DNA of 25,447 bases from Gaiellasilicea sp035575835 (GCA_035575835.1 DATLXM010000013.1:1-25447), one strand, 5' to 3'; counted from the first letter of the stretch, positions 1 to 8,003 are shown. Made by a program: numbers and translations. The notes: generated by a model from the sequence alone, not told the origin.

Positions 1-90
1 CTCTCAGCCGAATCGCTCGTGCTCCTCCTCGTCGACGAGGACGAGCACCACCCCGAGCGAGAGGAGGTGCGCGCCCTCCAACCAGCCTGA
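1..90 (+). CDS. C-terminal end of an unknown gene (window-edge partial)
   Basis: An open frame enters from the left edge and ends at a TGA at 88-90. The 29 visible residues include a hydrophobic LVLLLV stretch followed by acidic and charged residues (DEDEHHPEREE). No family can be recognised. It is in the same reading frame as the transposase that follows, so it could also be the upstream part of the same transposase interrupted by a nonsense codon, but nothing in the residues shows this. Part of it is also a 30-base near-palindrome (19-48), which may make the coding appearance accidental. Confidence 0.2.
   Translation, partial: LSAESLVLLLVDEDEHHPEREEVRALQPA
19..48. repeat. 30-bp near-perfect palindrome
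   Basis: Positions 26-41 are a perfect 16-base palindrome centred on GTCGAC (31-36). After one mismatch pair (25/42) the symmetry continues for six more pairs, to GTGCTC at 19-24 and GAGCAC at 43-48. In RNA this could form a 15-pair hairpin with one mismatch, less whatever the central bases need for a loop. There is no T-run after it. It may be a terminator, an insertion-site feature or chance codon symmetry. Confidence 0.4.
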
Positions 91-945
91 GCGCCTCCGA
101 CGAGCGAAGAGCGTTACACCACTTCAGACGACTTGACTTCCCCCTCCAAGTTCTGGCGCGGCTACTACCTGATCGCGATCGTCGACCTGACCACAGGGCT
201 CCCCCTCGTCTGGGTGTTGTGGCCGGCTAACGCCGACGAAGCGAAGGCGTTGAAGCTGCTTCTCCACAACCTCTACGAGTACTGGCCCGACCTTTCAGCG
301 GACGCGATCGTCGGCGACGGCGCATGGAATGAGAGATGGGCCGCAGAGTGGTGCCTCCGCAACTTCGGACTGCACCTCGTCGCACCTCGGCAGGACACCC
401 AGCGTGACGTCAAACACGATCTGGACCGGCTCGCCTTTCCATCCGTCTCCGCGTACTACGGCGACGGCCGAGCGATCTGTCGCAAGCACGGCGTCCCGAT
501 GATTCGTGATGGCTACGGATCACCGTCGCGGGCCGGACTCACCCCCGGTGAACCCGCGCCCTCTCGGGCGTTCCGTGTCCGCTATCACTGCCCGAGTGAC
601 CCCTCCTGCGGTAGGCCGGGTCTTCCGATGGAGCTCCACTGGTCGGCCCTCTCGTACTACCCGCATTCGCTCGCCGTCGGAGAACCTGCGCTACATGCCG
701 AGCGGCTCGCGCTTCAAGCTCAGCGCAACTACTGCGAAACGCTGTTCAGCGCACTCAAGCTTGGGAACAAGCTGGCGCTCTCTGGAGCCGCGAGGACCCG
801 GACCGCGAAGGAGCCGACGGTTGAGGCGCTCATCTCGCTCGCGCTCATCCAGCGCTCCGCCTTCATGCTCGCTGACTTGCGGATCCGGCGGGGTATGTTC
901 AGGGACGACCTGCCGGCCGACCTTTCCCTGGGTTTCCCCCTCTAG
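91..945 (+). pseudogene. DDE transposase, N-terminally truncated IS remnant
   Basis: The frame is open from 91 to the TAG ending at 945. The first possible start is a TTG at 133, giving 270 residues; no ATG or good ribosome site is present, so the N-terminal DNA-binding part seems to be missing. Counted from 133, the catalytic triad of the RNase-H-fold DDE family is visible: D18 in IAIVDLTTG, D62 in VGDGAWN, and E202 in RNYCETLFSALK, followed by a helix-rich tail. This is the usual pattern of IS4/IS5/IS1182-type transposases; the exact IS family cannot be assigned by eye. The central section (about residues 130-170) is rich in Pro, Ser and Arg, with spaced Cys residues. Most likely a decayed element, though the catalytic domain itself is intact. 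Confidence 0.7.
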
Positions 946-1060
946 CTCAAGCGGCCTATCGCCGTTCCCGTGTCGGCAACGGCAAGCGTCAGCATGCGCA
1001 GGTTCCGACTCTTGGGTCAGGAACACGTCATCGAGGACCGCCATTTGGGTCACGGCCGTG

Positions 1061-1087
1061 GAGAAGCCCATTTTGCAGGGGTTTCTC
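1061..1087. terminator. stem-loop downstream of the transposase
   Basis: GAGAAGCCC at 1061-1069 pairs with GGGTTTCTC at 1079-1087 (nine pairs, one of them G-U in plus-strand RNA) across a 9-base AT-rich loop. It lies between the transposase end and the convergent deacetylase gene, so it could terminate either transcript, or it could be the terminal repeat of the degraded insertion element. No long T-tract follows. Confidence 0.35.
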
Positions 1088-1126
1088 AAGGCAGAAACTC
1101 GTCACCCCACTCATCACTTGGCCAGG

Positions 1127-1762
1127 TTACGCAACGATCCGATAGACCTGGAAGACCTCGGCGTACTCGCGGTTGACGTTGATCCCGTGCACGCGCGCCA
1201 GGTTCCAGACGTACTCGCCGTTTGCGTAGCGGCGATGTTGCTGCGAGGCGTAGCGGTCGAGCGCCGCCACCTTCCGCTCGACGTGCGGCTTGTCGAGCGC
1301 CACGTACGCGCCGTAGGAGAAGTCGAAGTTGTTCCACGGGATCTCGTACCCGAGCACGGTCGTCCGCTTGAAGGCCCGTAGGCCCTCCTGCGCGATCGTC
1401 TGGTGATCCTGGTGGACGTCGTGATGCGACGGCTGGAAAACGGCATCCGGGCGCAGCTCCTCCCAGAGCGCGACGAGGAGCTCGAGGATGTCCTGGCGCC
1501 GGTCGGGGAAGGTGCGAACGTCGAAGTCGTGGACGGTCAGCTGCGACTCCGGGATCCCGAGCTCGGCCGTCGCCTCCCGCACCTCGCGTGCGAGCGTGTC
1601 CGGAGGGAAGCCCGGCGGAAGGGAGCGAGTCGCGATCGAGAAGGCGACGTAGTGCACCTCGACGCCCGCCTCGACCATCCGCGCCATCGTGCCGCCGCAG
1701 CCGAACTCGCCGTCGTCGGTGTGCGGGGCGAGCACGAGCACCCGCTTCCAGCCCTCGATCAA
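1127..1762 (-). CDS. PIG-L/LmbE-family N-acetyl deacetylase
   Basis: A 211-residue protein of the zinc-dependent PIG-L/LmbE deacetylase family, which removes acetyl groups from N-acetylated sugars or sugar conjugates. The two family signatures are present: PHTDDGEFGCGG at residues 13-24 (the usual AHPDD motif, here with Thr for Pro) and PSHHDVHQDH at 111-120, supplying the zinc-binding His/Asp residues. The chosen start is a TTG at 1762 that overlaps the TGA of the upstream Wzy-like gene (TTGA, 4 bases). The frame stays open far upstream, but only as the antisense of that gene. It is the last gene of a three-gene minus-strand operon, so a role in trimming a surface polysaccharide or its precursor is likely by context; the true substrate is unknown. 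Confidence 0.85.
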   Translation of the reverse strand: MIEGWKRVLVLAPHTDDGEFGCGGTMARMVEAGVEVHYVAFSIATRSLPPGFPPDTLAREVREATAELGIPESQLTVHDFDVRTFPDRRQDILELLVALWEELRPDAVFQPSHHDVHQDHQTIAQEGLRAFKRTTVLGYEIPWNNFDFSYGAYVALDKPHVERKVAALDRYASQQHRRYANGEYVWNLARVHGINVNREYAEVFQVYRIVA

Positions 1763-3201
1763 GCGCTCTCCCCCTGACGGCGCGCGAGCGTGAGCGCGGC
1801 GAGGCCGAGCAGCGCCCAGGTCATCGGGTCCTCGAAGAGCGCGTTGTAGAAGAGGCTGTGCACGGCGATCGCGCCAAGCGTAAGCCCCACGGCGAGCGCC
1901 GCGCGCCCGGCAGTGCTCGCGTGTGCCCCGTGCAAGACGGCTGCCAGCCCGGCGAAGCCGAGCCAGCCGAGCAGGAGCAAGCCGGGAAGCCCCGTCTCGG
2001 CCGCGACCGTCACCGGCGTCGAATGCGACGCCGCTTTCCGAGGCTCGCGGCCCTTCAGCCCCGTGCGCTCGGCGAAAGCGAGCTTGAAGCCGCCGACCCC
2101 GACTCCGGCGACCGGATGATCCGCCGCGATCCGGATCCCGTTCGAGACGAGGCTCGCCCGACCGCTCGTCGCGTTGTTCAGCCCCGCCCGCGACTCCTGC
2201 AGGAGCTCGTGCCTGACCTGCGGGGTGGCGAAGCCGACGCTGAGGAGAACGAGCGCCACGAGCGCGAGCGCGATCGCCGCCCGCCAGCGCCAGACCGCCG
2301 TCGCGGCCACGAGCACGCCGGCGATCAGCGCCGCGAAGCTTGACTGGGAGAACGAGAAGAGCAACCCGACCCAGAGCGCCGCCGTGGCGGCGATCCCGGC
2401 CACGAGCAGCCGCTGGCGGAGGCCGCAGAGGACGAGGGCGAGCGTGGCCAGAATCGCGACCACGAGGTAGCGCCCGTAGATCGACGGGTCGTAGAAGACG
2501 GAGTTGACACGGTAGAACGGGGCGTAGGCGTTGCCCACGATCACCGTCGGGTTCCAGAAGACGTCTCGCGTCACCCACTGGAAGAGGCCGATCCCCGCAT
2601 AGACCAGGGCCGTGGCGAGCAGCAGGCCGTAGAGGGCGACGAGGCCGCGGCGACTCCACGGGAGCCGCGCGAAGGCGACCGCGAGCAGGCCGAACGGGAG
2701 CAGGAAGGCGAGCAGGAAGATTGCGCCCTGGCGGAGATCGTCCGTCCAGAGAAGCGACAGCCCCGTCCAGGCTATGAACGCAGCGAGCGGCAACGCGACG
2801 GGGCCGAGCTCCCGCGCCCGCGGGTCACCCCGCAGGAGCTGCCAGCCGAGCGCCAAGGCAGCCGCGGCCACGACGGCGTAGAGCGGCAGGAGCAGGTTCG
2901 CATCGTCGCCGCCGACCTCGACCGGGATCCGGACGGGGACACATGCGAGCGTCGCCAGCGCGAGCAGCCACGGCCGCCGGAGCAGGAGCGCGGCGCCACC
3001 GGCCCCGAGCGCGACTCCCCCGACCGCGGCCGCGACCAGCAGCCCCGTTCGCCCCGACGGGGCGAGGTAGACGGCGAGGCCGGCCGAGCCGACCACCCAG
3101 GCGACAAGGCCTCCGAGGCGGAGATCGCGGCGGGGCGCCACGAGCAGCAGCGCCAGGCCGAGGCAGGCCAACGGGCCGGCGAGCCGCGCGAACTCGCTCA
3201 C
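1759..3201 (-). CDS. O-antigen ligase / Wzy-like polysaccharide membrane protein
   Basis: A 480-residue integral membrane protein with about eleven to thirteen hydrophobic helices. The pattern matches the Wzy_C/O-antigen ligase family, which joins or polymerises lipid-linked glycans on the outer face of the membrane: a large extracytoplasmic loop contains YDPSIYGRYL (236-245), SFSQSSF (283-289), GRASLVSNG (347-355) and HPVAGVGVGGF (362-372), all typical of the family. The GTG start at 3201 overlaps the stop of the upstream secreted-protein gene (GTGA), and its own stop overlaps the deacetylase start, indicating translational coupling. Whether it ligates or polymerises, and which glycan, cannot be told from sequence; a Gram-positive-type actinobacterium would use it for exopolysaccharide or capsule rather than LPS. 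Confidence 0.82.
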   Translation of the reverse strand: MSEFARLAGPLACLGLALLLVAPRRDLRLGGLVAWVVGSAGLAVYLAPSGRTGLLVAAAVGGVALGAGGAALLLRRPWLLALATLACVPVRIPVEVGGDDANLLLPLYAVVAAAALALGWQLLRGDPRARELGPVALPLAAFIAWTGLSLLWTDDLRQGAIFLLAFLLPFGLLAVAFARLPWSRRGLVALYGLLLATALVYAGIGLFQWVTRDVFWNPTVIVGNAYAPFYRVNSVFYDPSIYGRYLVVAILATLALVLCGLRQRLLVAGIAATAALWVGLLFSFSQSSFAALIAGVLVAATAVWRWRAAIALALVALVLLSVGFATPQVRHELLQESRAGLNNATSGRASLVSNGIRIAADHPVAGVGVGGFKLAFAERTGLKGREPRKAASHSTPVTVAAETGLPGLLLLGWLGFAGLAAVLHGAHASTAGRAALAVGLTLGAIAVHSLFYNALFEDPMTWALLGLAALTLARRQGESA

Positions 3202-4133
3202 GACTGCGGCTTTCGAACGAACACGGCCGCGCGTGCCGCGTGCCCGTTCGCCGTGACCGTGAGCGTGAAACGACCCGCCTGGGTCGGAGCCCGCAGGCGG
3301 AGCGTGCCGGGTCGAGCCGTGCCGCTCCGCGAGCCGAGCCGCCAGCGAACCGACCGTGCATCCGCCGAGACGCGGATCGCGAAGCGCCCGCCGGCCGCGA
3401 CCGAGACGCGGGTTCGCCCGAGCGCGACGAAGCGCACCAAGACGGTCGGAAGACGCACGACCTCGCCGAGATTCCCGGCCGGGTCACGGGCCTGGAGCGC
3501 GAGTGCCTTCGGCCCCGGCCGAACTGCGCGCCCGCCGACCCGCCCGTACCAGGAGAGCCTGTCGCGCTCGCGCGGGAAGCGCGTCTCGACGCGCTGCTTC
3601 CCCGCGACGAGGAGAAGCGCCCGCGCCGGCTCGCTGAGGCGGTAGGTGACGACGATCCTGTCGGCGCGACGGTCGCCGTCCGGAGAGAAGACGCGCGGTG
3701 CGACGGCCGTGGCCTCGATCGCCGGCCCGGTCGTGTCGATCTCGATCGGATTGGGGAGCACGATCGTCCGACGTTCCTCGCGCAGGTGAACGCGGGGCCG
3801 ATACGACCCCTCGGGAAGAGGCTGCCCGGCGGCGTCACGGCCGTCCCACCGGACGACGACCCTGCCCCGTGCGAATCTTTGCCCTCTCGTCGGGGTCGCA
3901 ACGACCTCGTCGTCGCCGTTCAGGAGGGCGATGTCGACCCGGTCGGCCTTCCGGAGCCGGAAAGAGATCGTCGCCGCCGCCCTGTCACAGCCGCACGTGG
4001 GCGAAAAGATCTCGTCGACCCGCGTGCCCAGGATCGGACTGGGCTCGAGCTTGAGCCCCTCGGTGAGCGCGAAGGCAGTCGCCGTGGCCGCGAGCAGGGC
4101 AACCACGAGCACGGTCGAGGCGATGCGGGCCAC
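3198..4133 (-). CDS. secreted protein with FlgD-Ig-like domain
   Basis: A 311-residue exported protein with a GTG start at 4133. Residues about 7-24 are a hydrophobic signal peptide or anchor. A beta-rich segment follows with WDGRDAAGQPLPEGSYR (96-112), the hallmark of FlgD Ig-like repeats, then FSPDGD (149-154), a motif common in cell-surface Ig-like modules; the rest is Ala/Arg-rich beta sequence. Cys47 and Cys49 (TCGCD) lie just after the signal region. It is the first gene of the operon with the Wzy-like protein and the deacetylase. The family usually acts in assembly or display at the cell surface; no catalytic motif is visible, so the function is unknown beyond that. Confidence 0.75.
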   Translation of the reverse strand: MARIASTVLVVALLAATATAFALTEGLKLEPSPILGTRVDEIFSPTCGCDRAAATISFRLRKADRVDIALLNGDDEVVATPTRGQRFARGRVVVRWDGRDAAGQPLPEGSYRPRVHLREERRTIVLPNPIEIDTTGPAIEATAVAPRVFSPDGDRRADRIVVTYRLSEPARALLLVAGKQRVETRFPRERDRLSWYGRVGGRAVRPGPKALALQARDPAGNLGEVVRLPTVLVRFVALGRTRVSVAAGGRFAIRVSADARSVRWRLGSRSGTARPGTLRLRAPTQAGRFTLTVTANGHAARAAVFVRKPQS

Positions 4134-4167
4134 AGCCTGCGTAGTCTAAACTCTGCTCTCCAACACG

Positions 4168-4253
4168 CGATGTAGCGTCTTGCTACATATGATGTAGTAC
4201 CAGACGACCATCGACCGATGTAGCTAGATACTACGTCCTGAGTAGTACTATCG
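4168..4253. promoter_or_regulatory. operator-like array of GATGTAG/GTAGTAC repeats
   Basis: This divergent intergenic region is clearly AT-richer than its neighbours and contains repeated short elements: the 9-mer CGATGTAGC occurs at 4168-4176 and again at 4216-4224; ATGTAGC (4170-4176) and GCTACAT (4182-4188) form a perfect inverted repeat with a 5-base spacer; GATGTAGTAC lies at 4191-4200; TACTAC (4229-4234) and GTAGTA (4242-4247) form another inverted repeat with a 7-base spacer. The array ends 4 bases before the ATG of the ATPase gene and starts about 35 bases before the secreted-protein gene. It looks like a multi-site operator and promoter, probably autoregulating the ATPase gene; the binding protein is not known. 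Confidence 0.6.
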
Positions 4254-4256
4254 GCT

Positions 4257-5435
4257 ATGGCTCGAGCGCAGAGCGCCGATCTCTTTCCGACCGACCTGCC
4301 GCTCCCGGCGAGCCTCCTCATCGGCCGGGCCGACGACGTCCGCGAGATCGCGACGACGTTGATGGCCGGCGCCCACCTCGTCGTCGCCGGGCCGCGGCGC
4401 ACCGGCAAGACGAGCGTGTGCGAGGCGGCACTGGCCCGGGCGAAGAACGGGGGCTACTACGTCGCCGCGCTCGACCTCTTCCGGATCGCGAACACGGCGC
4501 AGTTCGCCGAGGCCCTCGTTTCGGCGACGATCGCGAACCGGCCGCGCCTGCACCGAATCCTCCACCGCGCTCGCGAGGCAGGGAGGCTCGTCGCGGACGC
4601 AGCCGGGACGACTGTCGTGCTCAAGGCGCAGGACGAGCTCGGCGACGAGCTCGAGATCGCGTTCAAGCCCGGCCTCGCCGATCGCGACCCGGAGCGATAC
4701 CTCGACTACGCGCTCGGGCTGCCGCAGCGAATCGCGGAGCAGGACGGAAAGCACGTGATCCTCTTCATCGACGAGTTCCAGGAGGTCGCGAACCCGCGCA
4801 AGCCCTACGGCGACCCGGACGGCCTGACGAAACGGATGCGCGCGACCTTCCAGCGCTCGCGTGACGTCAGCTTCCTCTTTGCGGGCAGCTACGAGCACAT
4901 CCTGCGCGACCTCTTCGGCCAGGCGAGGCAGGCGTTCGCCCACTTCGGCTCGCTCTACGAGCTCCGCCCGATCTCGGGGGACGCGTGGCGGAAGGGCCTG
5001 CTCGATCGATTCGCCGCGGACGCCTGCGCGGTCGACACGGACGCACTCGACCGCCTGCTCGAGCTCGGTGGCGGCCACCCTCGGGCGACGATGCTGCTCG
5101 CGCAGAAGACGCATCTGCAGGCAATCCTTGCCGGCTCCCACCACATCGACGCGACTCTCGTCGAGCAAGGTGTCCGTTCCGCGCTCCTCGGCGATCGGGC
5201 GACCCTCGGCCAGACCGTCGAGCAGATCAGGCTCGGGCACCGGCATGCGCTCCTGATCGCCCGCCGGATCGCGCTCGACGAGTCGCCGTATCGCGACCTC
5301 AAGTCGGTGGAGGCGTTCCGGGCGCTCAAGGGCCTGCAGCAGGCGGGGCTGATCGTGCAGGACGGGCCGAGACGGTGGCGGATCCTCGATCCGCTGCTCG
5401 CCCGCTACCTGCGCGAGCTCGAGCCGTACGCCTAG
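4257..5435 (+). CDS. AAA / archaeal-type ATPase
   Basis: A 392-residue P-loop ATPase. Walker A is GPRRTGKT (45-52), Walker B is FIDEFQEV (170-177), and FLFAGSY (206-212) fits a sensor-like strand. The order and spacing match the archaeal-type ATPase/STAND-related group, whose C-terminal part is usually a winged helix; here residues about 320-390 (ending in RWRILDPLLARYLREL) look like such a domain. These proteins are often encoded alone and have poorly understood roles as DNA- or protein-associated switches. The ATG at 4257 directly follows the repeated operator-like array. Its stop codon shares the CTAG tetranucleotide with the stop of the convergent exporter gene. No partner gene is adjacent, so the function is open. 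Confidence 0.75.
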   Translation: MARAQSADLFPTDLPLPASLLIGRADDVREIATTLMAGAHLVVAGPRRTGKTSVCEAALARAKNGGYYVAALDLFRIANTAQFAEALVSATIANRPRLHRILHRAREAGRLVADAAGTTVVLKAQDELGDELEIAFKPGLADRDPERYLDYALGLPQRIAEQDGKHVILFIDEFQEVANPRKPYGDPDGLTKRMRATFQRSRDVSFLFAGSYEHILRDLFGQARQAFAHFGSLYELRPISGDAWRKGLLDRFAADACAVDTDALDRLLELGGGHPRATMLLAQKTHLQAILAGSHHIDATLVEQGVRSALLGDRATLGQTVEQIRLGHRHALLIARRIALDESPYRDLKSVEAFRALKGLQQAGLIVQDGPRRWRILDPLLARYLRELEPYA

Positions 5436-6325
5436 GCCTCGGGCTGAGAGTGTGTCGGTGCGGCGAGCCGCCTGACGATCCGGCGGACACCCGCGCCCAG
5501 GAGCAGCAACGCAATCGCCCCGAGGACGACGAGGATCACGATCTCGGCGCCCGGCAGCTCGACGAGCTTCAGCCCCGCGAGCGTCAGTGTCGTGGCGAGG
5601 CCGAGTCGGAGCGCTCGATCCGGAACCTTCACCGAGACGTTGCTCCCGAGCAGCACGCCGGGAATCGAGCCGACGAGCAGCGAGCCCGTCGCAGCGAGGT
5701 CGACATTGCCGGCGACGAGGTGGCCGGCGCCGGCAACCCAGAGGAGCGCCGCGGCGTGGAAGATGTCCGTGCCCACGACCTTCGAGGCGGTGAGCGGGAA
5801 GACGAGGAGCATCACGAGCCCGAAGAACGTCCCGCTCCCGACCGAGGTGAGCCCGACGATGAAGCCGCCGCTCGCGCCGAGGACGAGGGCGATCTGCTTG
5901 TCGCTGCGCCCGAGCAGGAAGGGGAGGTCGCTCTTGGCCCGGCCGGTGACGAACGTCTTGATCGCGAAGCCGAGACCACCCGCGATCAGCGCGAAGCCGA
6001 GGATCAAGCCGGCCGTGTCTTCGAACCCGTCGCCGTAGCGGTGCTTGAGCCAGGTCGAGAGCCCGACGCCGACCAACGAGAATGGCGCGGAGCCGGCGAG
6101 CATCCAGAGCGTCAGACGCGCGTGAACGGTGCCGAGCTGGCGGTGGCGCCAGGCGCCGAAGGTCTTGAAGATCGCACCGTGGACGATGTCGGTGCCGATC
6201 GCGACCGTTGGCTTGAAGCCGAAGAGAAAGACGAGCATCGGCGTCATCAGGGAGCCGCCGCCCATTCCCGTCATCCCGACGAGCAGGCCGACAAACAACC
6301 CGGCGATGGCGAGCTTCGGATCCAC
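5432..6325 (-). CDS. TauE/SafE-family sulfite/organosulfonate exporter
   Basis: A 297-residue membrane protein of the TauE/SafE (DUF81) family, with about eight hydrophobic helices in two similar halves. The family signature GMGGGSLMTPML is at residues 20-31, and a second-half counterpart (GLTSVGSGTFFGLVML) lies near 158-173. Members export sulfite, sulfonates or related anions. The GTG start at 6325 faces cysH across a 76-base gap, so it is divergently paired with the genes that make sulfite; export of excess sulfite is the natural reading, though direction and substrate are inferred. A downstream-encoded tail of charged residues is short. The gene ends tail-to-tail with the ATPase, the two stops using the two strands of the same CTAG. 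Confidence 0.82.
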   Translation of the reverse strand: MDPKLAIAGLFVGLLVGMTGMGGGSLMTPMLVFLFGFKPTVAIGTDIVHGAIFKTFGAWRHRQLGTVHARLTLWMLAGSAPFSLVGVGLSTWLKHRYGDGFEDTAGLILGFALIAGGLGFAIKTFVTGRAKSDLPFLLGRSDKQIALVLGASGGFIVGLTSVGSGTFFGLVMLLVFPLTASKVVGTDIFHAAALLWVAGAGHLVAGNVDLAATGSLLVGSIPGVLLGSNVSVKVPDRALRLGLATTLTLAGLKLVELPGAEIVILVVLGAIALLLLGAGVRRIVRRLAAPTHSQPEA

Positions 6326-6401
6326 GCGTCGACTTTACCCGTTCTCGACTAATACTGTCGATTAGCTTGTGTTATGCATCATGGGCTAAGCTTCCGGCGA
6401 G
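6326..6401. promoter_or_regulatory. divergent promoter region of exporter and cysHDN
   Basis: The 76 bases between the exporter start and cysH are AT-richer than the coding DNA. An inverted repeat, CTAAT (6349-6353) and ATTAG (6361-6365) with a 7-base spacer, sits near the middle and is flanked by a GTCGA/TCGAC-like symmetry. It is a plausible operator for a regulator of sulfur assimilation acting on both directions. No riboswitch-like structure and no clear -35/-10 pair could be assigned. Confidence 0.45.
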
Positions 6402-7091
6402 ATGCCGAACCTCCCCGCCCAGGCCGAGCCGATCGAGGCGCTCGCAGAGCGCTCCGAGGAGTTGAGCGCCGAGACGCTGCTCGCCGAGCTGGTCGAGCGT
6501 TTCCACCCGCGCCTCTCGCTCGCCTGCTCCTTTCAAAAGGAGGAGAGCGTGCTGCTCGACCTGCTCTTCCGGATCGCGCCGAAGGCACGCGTCTTCGCGC
6601 TCGACACCCACTACCTCTTCCCGGAGACGTACGAGCTCTGGCGTGAGCTCGAGCAGCGGTACGACACGAAGGTCGAGGTGTTCGAAGGGCCGAGCGCCGA
6701 AGAGCTCACAGCGACCCACGGCGAGGAGATCTGGGAGCGCAAGCCCGACCTCTACCTCGCGGTCGCCAAGGTCGAGCCGCTGGTCCGCGCGCTCGGCGAC
6801 CTCGACTGCTGGATCACGGGTGTCCGTCGCGACCAGTCGCCGACCCGCGCGAATACGCCGAAGCTCGGCTGGGACGCGGCGCACGAGCTGTGGAAGGCGA
6901 GCCCGCTCGCCGACTGGAGCGAGGACGACTGCTGGGCGTACATCCGGGAGCGCGGGCTTCCGTACAACGCGTTGCACGACCGCGGCTACTCGTCCATCGG
7001 GGACACCCACTCGACGCTTCCCGGTGCCGACCGCGCGGGCCGGTGGGCCGGTAGCGACCGGACCGAGTGCGGGCTGCATCCGGCCTCGTGA
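6402..7091 (+). CDS. cysH: phosphoadenylyl-sulfate (PAPS) reductase
   Basis: A 229-residue thioredoxin-dependent reductase that converts activated sulfate to sulfite. The nucleotide-binding SFQKEE motif is at residues 43-48, TGVRRDQS is at 139-146, and the C-terminal ECGLH (222-226) carries the catalytic Cys223. The four cysteines that bind the [4Fe-4S] cluster in APS reductases are absent: the usual CC before xxRKVEPL is Tyr118-Leu119, and the usual SIGCxPCT is SIGDTHST (198-205). SIGDTHST is the pattern of E. coli-type, cluster-free PAPS reductases, so PAPS rather than APS is the likely substrate. It is the first gene of cysHDN, and its TGA overlaps the cysD start. Confidence 0.9.
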   Translation: MPNLPAQAEPIEALAERSEELSAETLLAELVERFHPRLSLACSFQKEESVLLDLLFRIAPKARVFALDTHYLFPETYELWRELEQRYDTKVEVFEGPSAEELTATHGEEIWERKPDLYLAVAKVEPLVRALGDLDCWITGVRRDQSPTRANTPKLGWDAAHELWKASPLADWSEDDCWAYIRERGLPYNALHDRGYSSIGDTHSTLPGADRAGRWAGSDRTECGLHPAS

Positions 7092-7999
7092 TCGCGCCGG
7101 TCCATCTTTCGCACCTCGACGAGCTCGAGGCCGAGGCCGTGCACATCATGCGCGAGGTCGCGGCCGAGCTCGAGCGCCCCGTCCTCCTTTTCTCCGGCGG
7201 GAAGGACTCGATCGTGCTGCTTCGCCTCGCGGAGAAGGCCTTCCGGCCGGGCAAGTTCCCCTTCCCGGTCATGCACATCGACACGGGCCACAACTTCCCA
7301 GAGGTGATCGAGTACCGCGACCGGCGCGTCGCCGAGCTCGGCGAAACCCTCATCGTCGCCTCCGTCCAGGAATCGATCGACAAGGGACGAGTCGTCGAGG
7401 AGACCGGCCCGCGCGCTTCGCGGAACCAGCTCCAGACGACGACCTTGCTCGACGCGATCGAGGAGCATCGCTTCGACGCCGCGATCGGCGGTGCGCGCCG
7501 GGACGAGGAGCGCGCCCGCGCGAAGGAGCGGATCTTCAGCTTCCGCGACGACTTCGGCCAGTGGAACCCGCGCGCCCAGCGGCCCGAGCTCTGGAACCTC
7601 TACAACGGGCGCCTCCGCCGCGGCGAGCAGGTGCGCGTCTTCCCGATCTCGAACTGGACGGAGCTCGACGTCTGGCAGTACATCACCCGCGAGAACCTCG
7701 AGCTGCCGCCGATCTACTTCGCCCACGAGCGCGAGGTCTTCCGCCGCGACGGGATGCTCTACGCGGTCAGCGAGTTCGTCGAGCGAATGGACGGCGAGGA
7801 TCCATTCACCGTCTCGGTCCGCTTCCGCACCGTCGGCGACATGAGCTGCACCGGCGCGGTCGCCTCGGAGGCCTCCTCGCTCGACGACGTCGTCGCCGAG
7901 ATTGCCGCGACCCGGATCACCGAGCGCGGCGAGACCCGCGCCGACGACCGCGCCTCCGAGGCCGCGATGGAGGATCGCAAGCGTGTCGGCTACTTCTAG
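7088..7999 (+). CDS. cysD: sulfate adenylyltransferase subunit 2
   Basis: A 303-residue ATP-pyrophosphatase-fold subunit that, with CysN, makes APS from sulfate and ATP. The PP-loop SGGKDS is at residues 36-41, followed by HIDTGHNFPEV, GGARRDEERARAKER and the FPISNWTELDVWQYI segment, all characteristic of CysD. The start chosen is the GTG at 7088, which overlaps the cysH stop (GTGA); a GTG at 7067 would add seven residues but lies inside cysH. The length fits the family (about 300). The C-terminus MEDRKRVGYF is the usual CysD ending, so the gene is complete. Confidence 0.95.
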   Translation: MIAPVHLSHLDELEAEAVHIMREVAAELERPVLLFSGGKDSIVLLRLAEKAFRPGKFPFPVMHIDTGHNFPEVIEYRDRRVAELGETLIVASVQESIDKGRVVEETGPRASRNQLQTTTLLDAIEEHRFDAAIGGARRDEERARAKERIFSFRDDFGQWNPRAQRPELWNLYNGRLRRGEQVRVFPISNWTELDVWQYITRENLELPPIYFAHEREVFRRDGMLYAVSEFVERMDGEDPFTVSVRFRTVGDMSCTGAVASEASSLDDVVAEIAATRITERGETRADDRASEAAMEDRKRVGYF

Positions 8000-8003
8000 G
8001 GCG

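Noticed and set aside
2943..4175. 410-codon plus-strand open frame over the secreted-protein and Wzy-like genes
   Set aside because: It is Arg/Pro-rich antisense sequence typical of high-GC shadows; the minus-strand genes carry signal peptide, membrane and family motifs.
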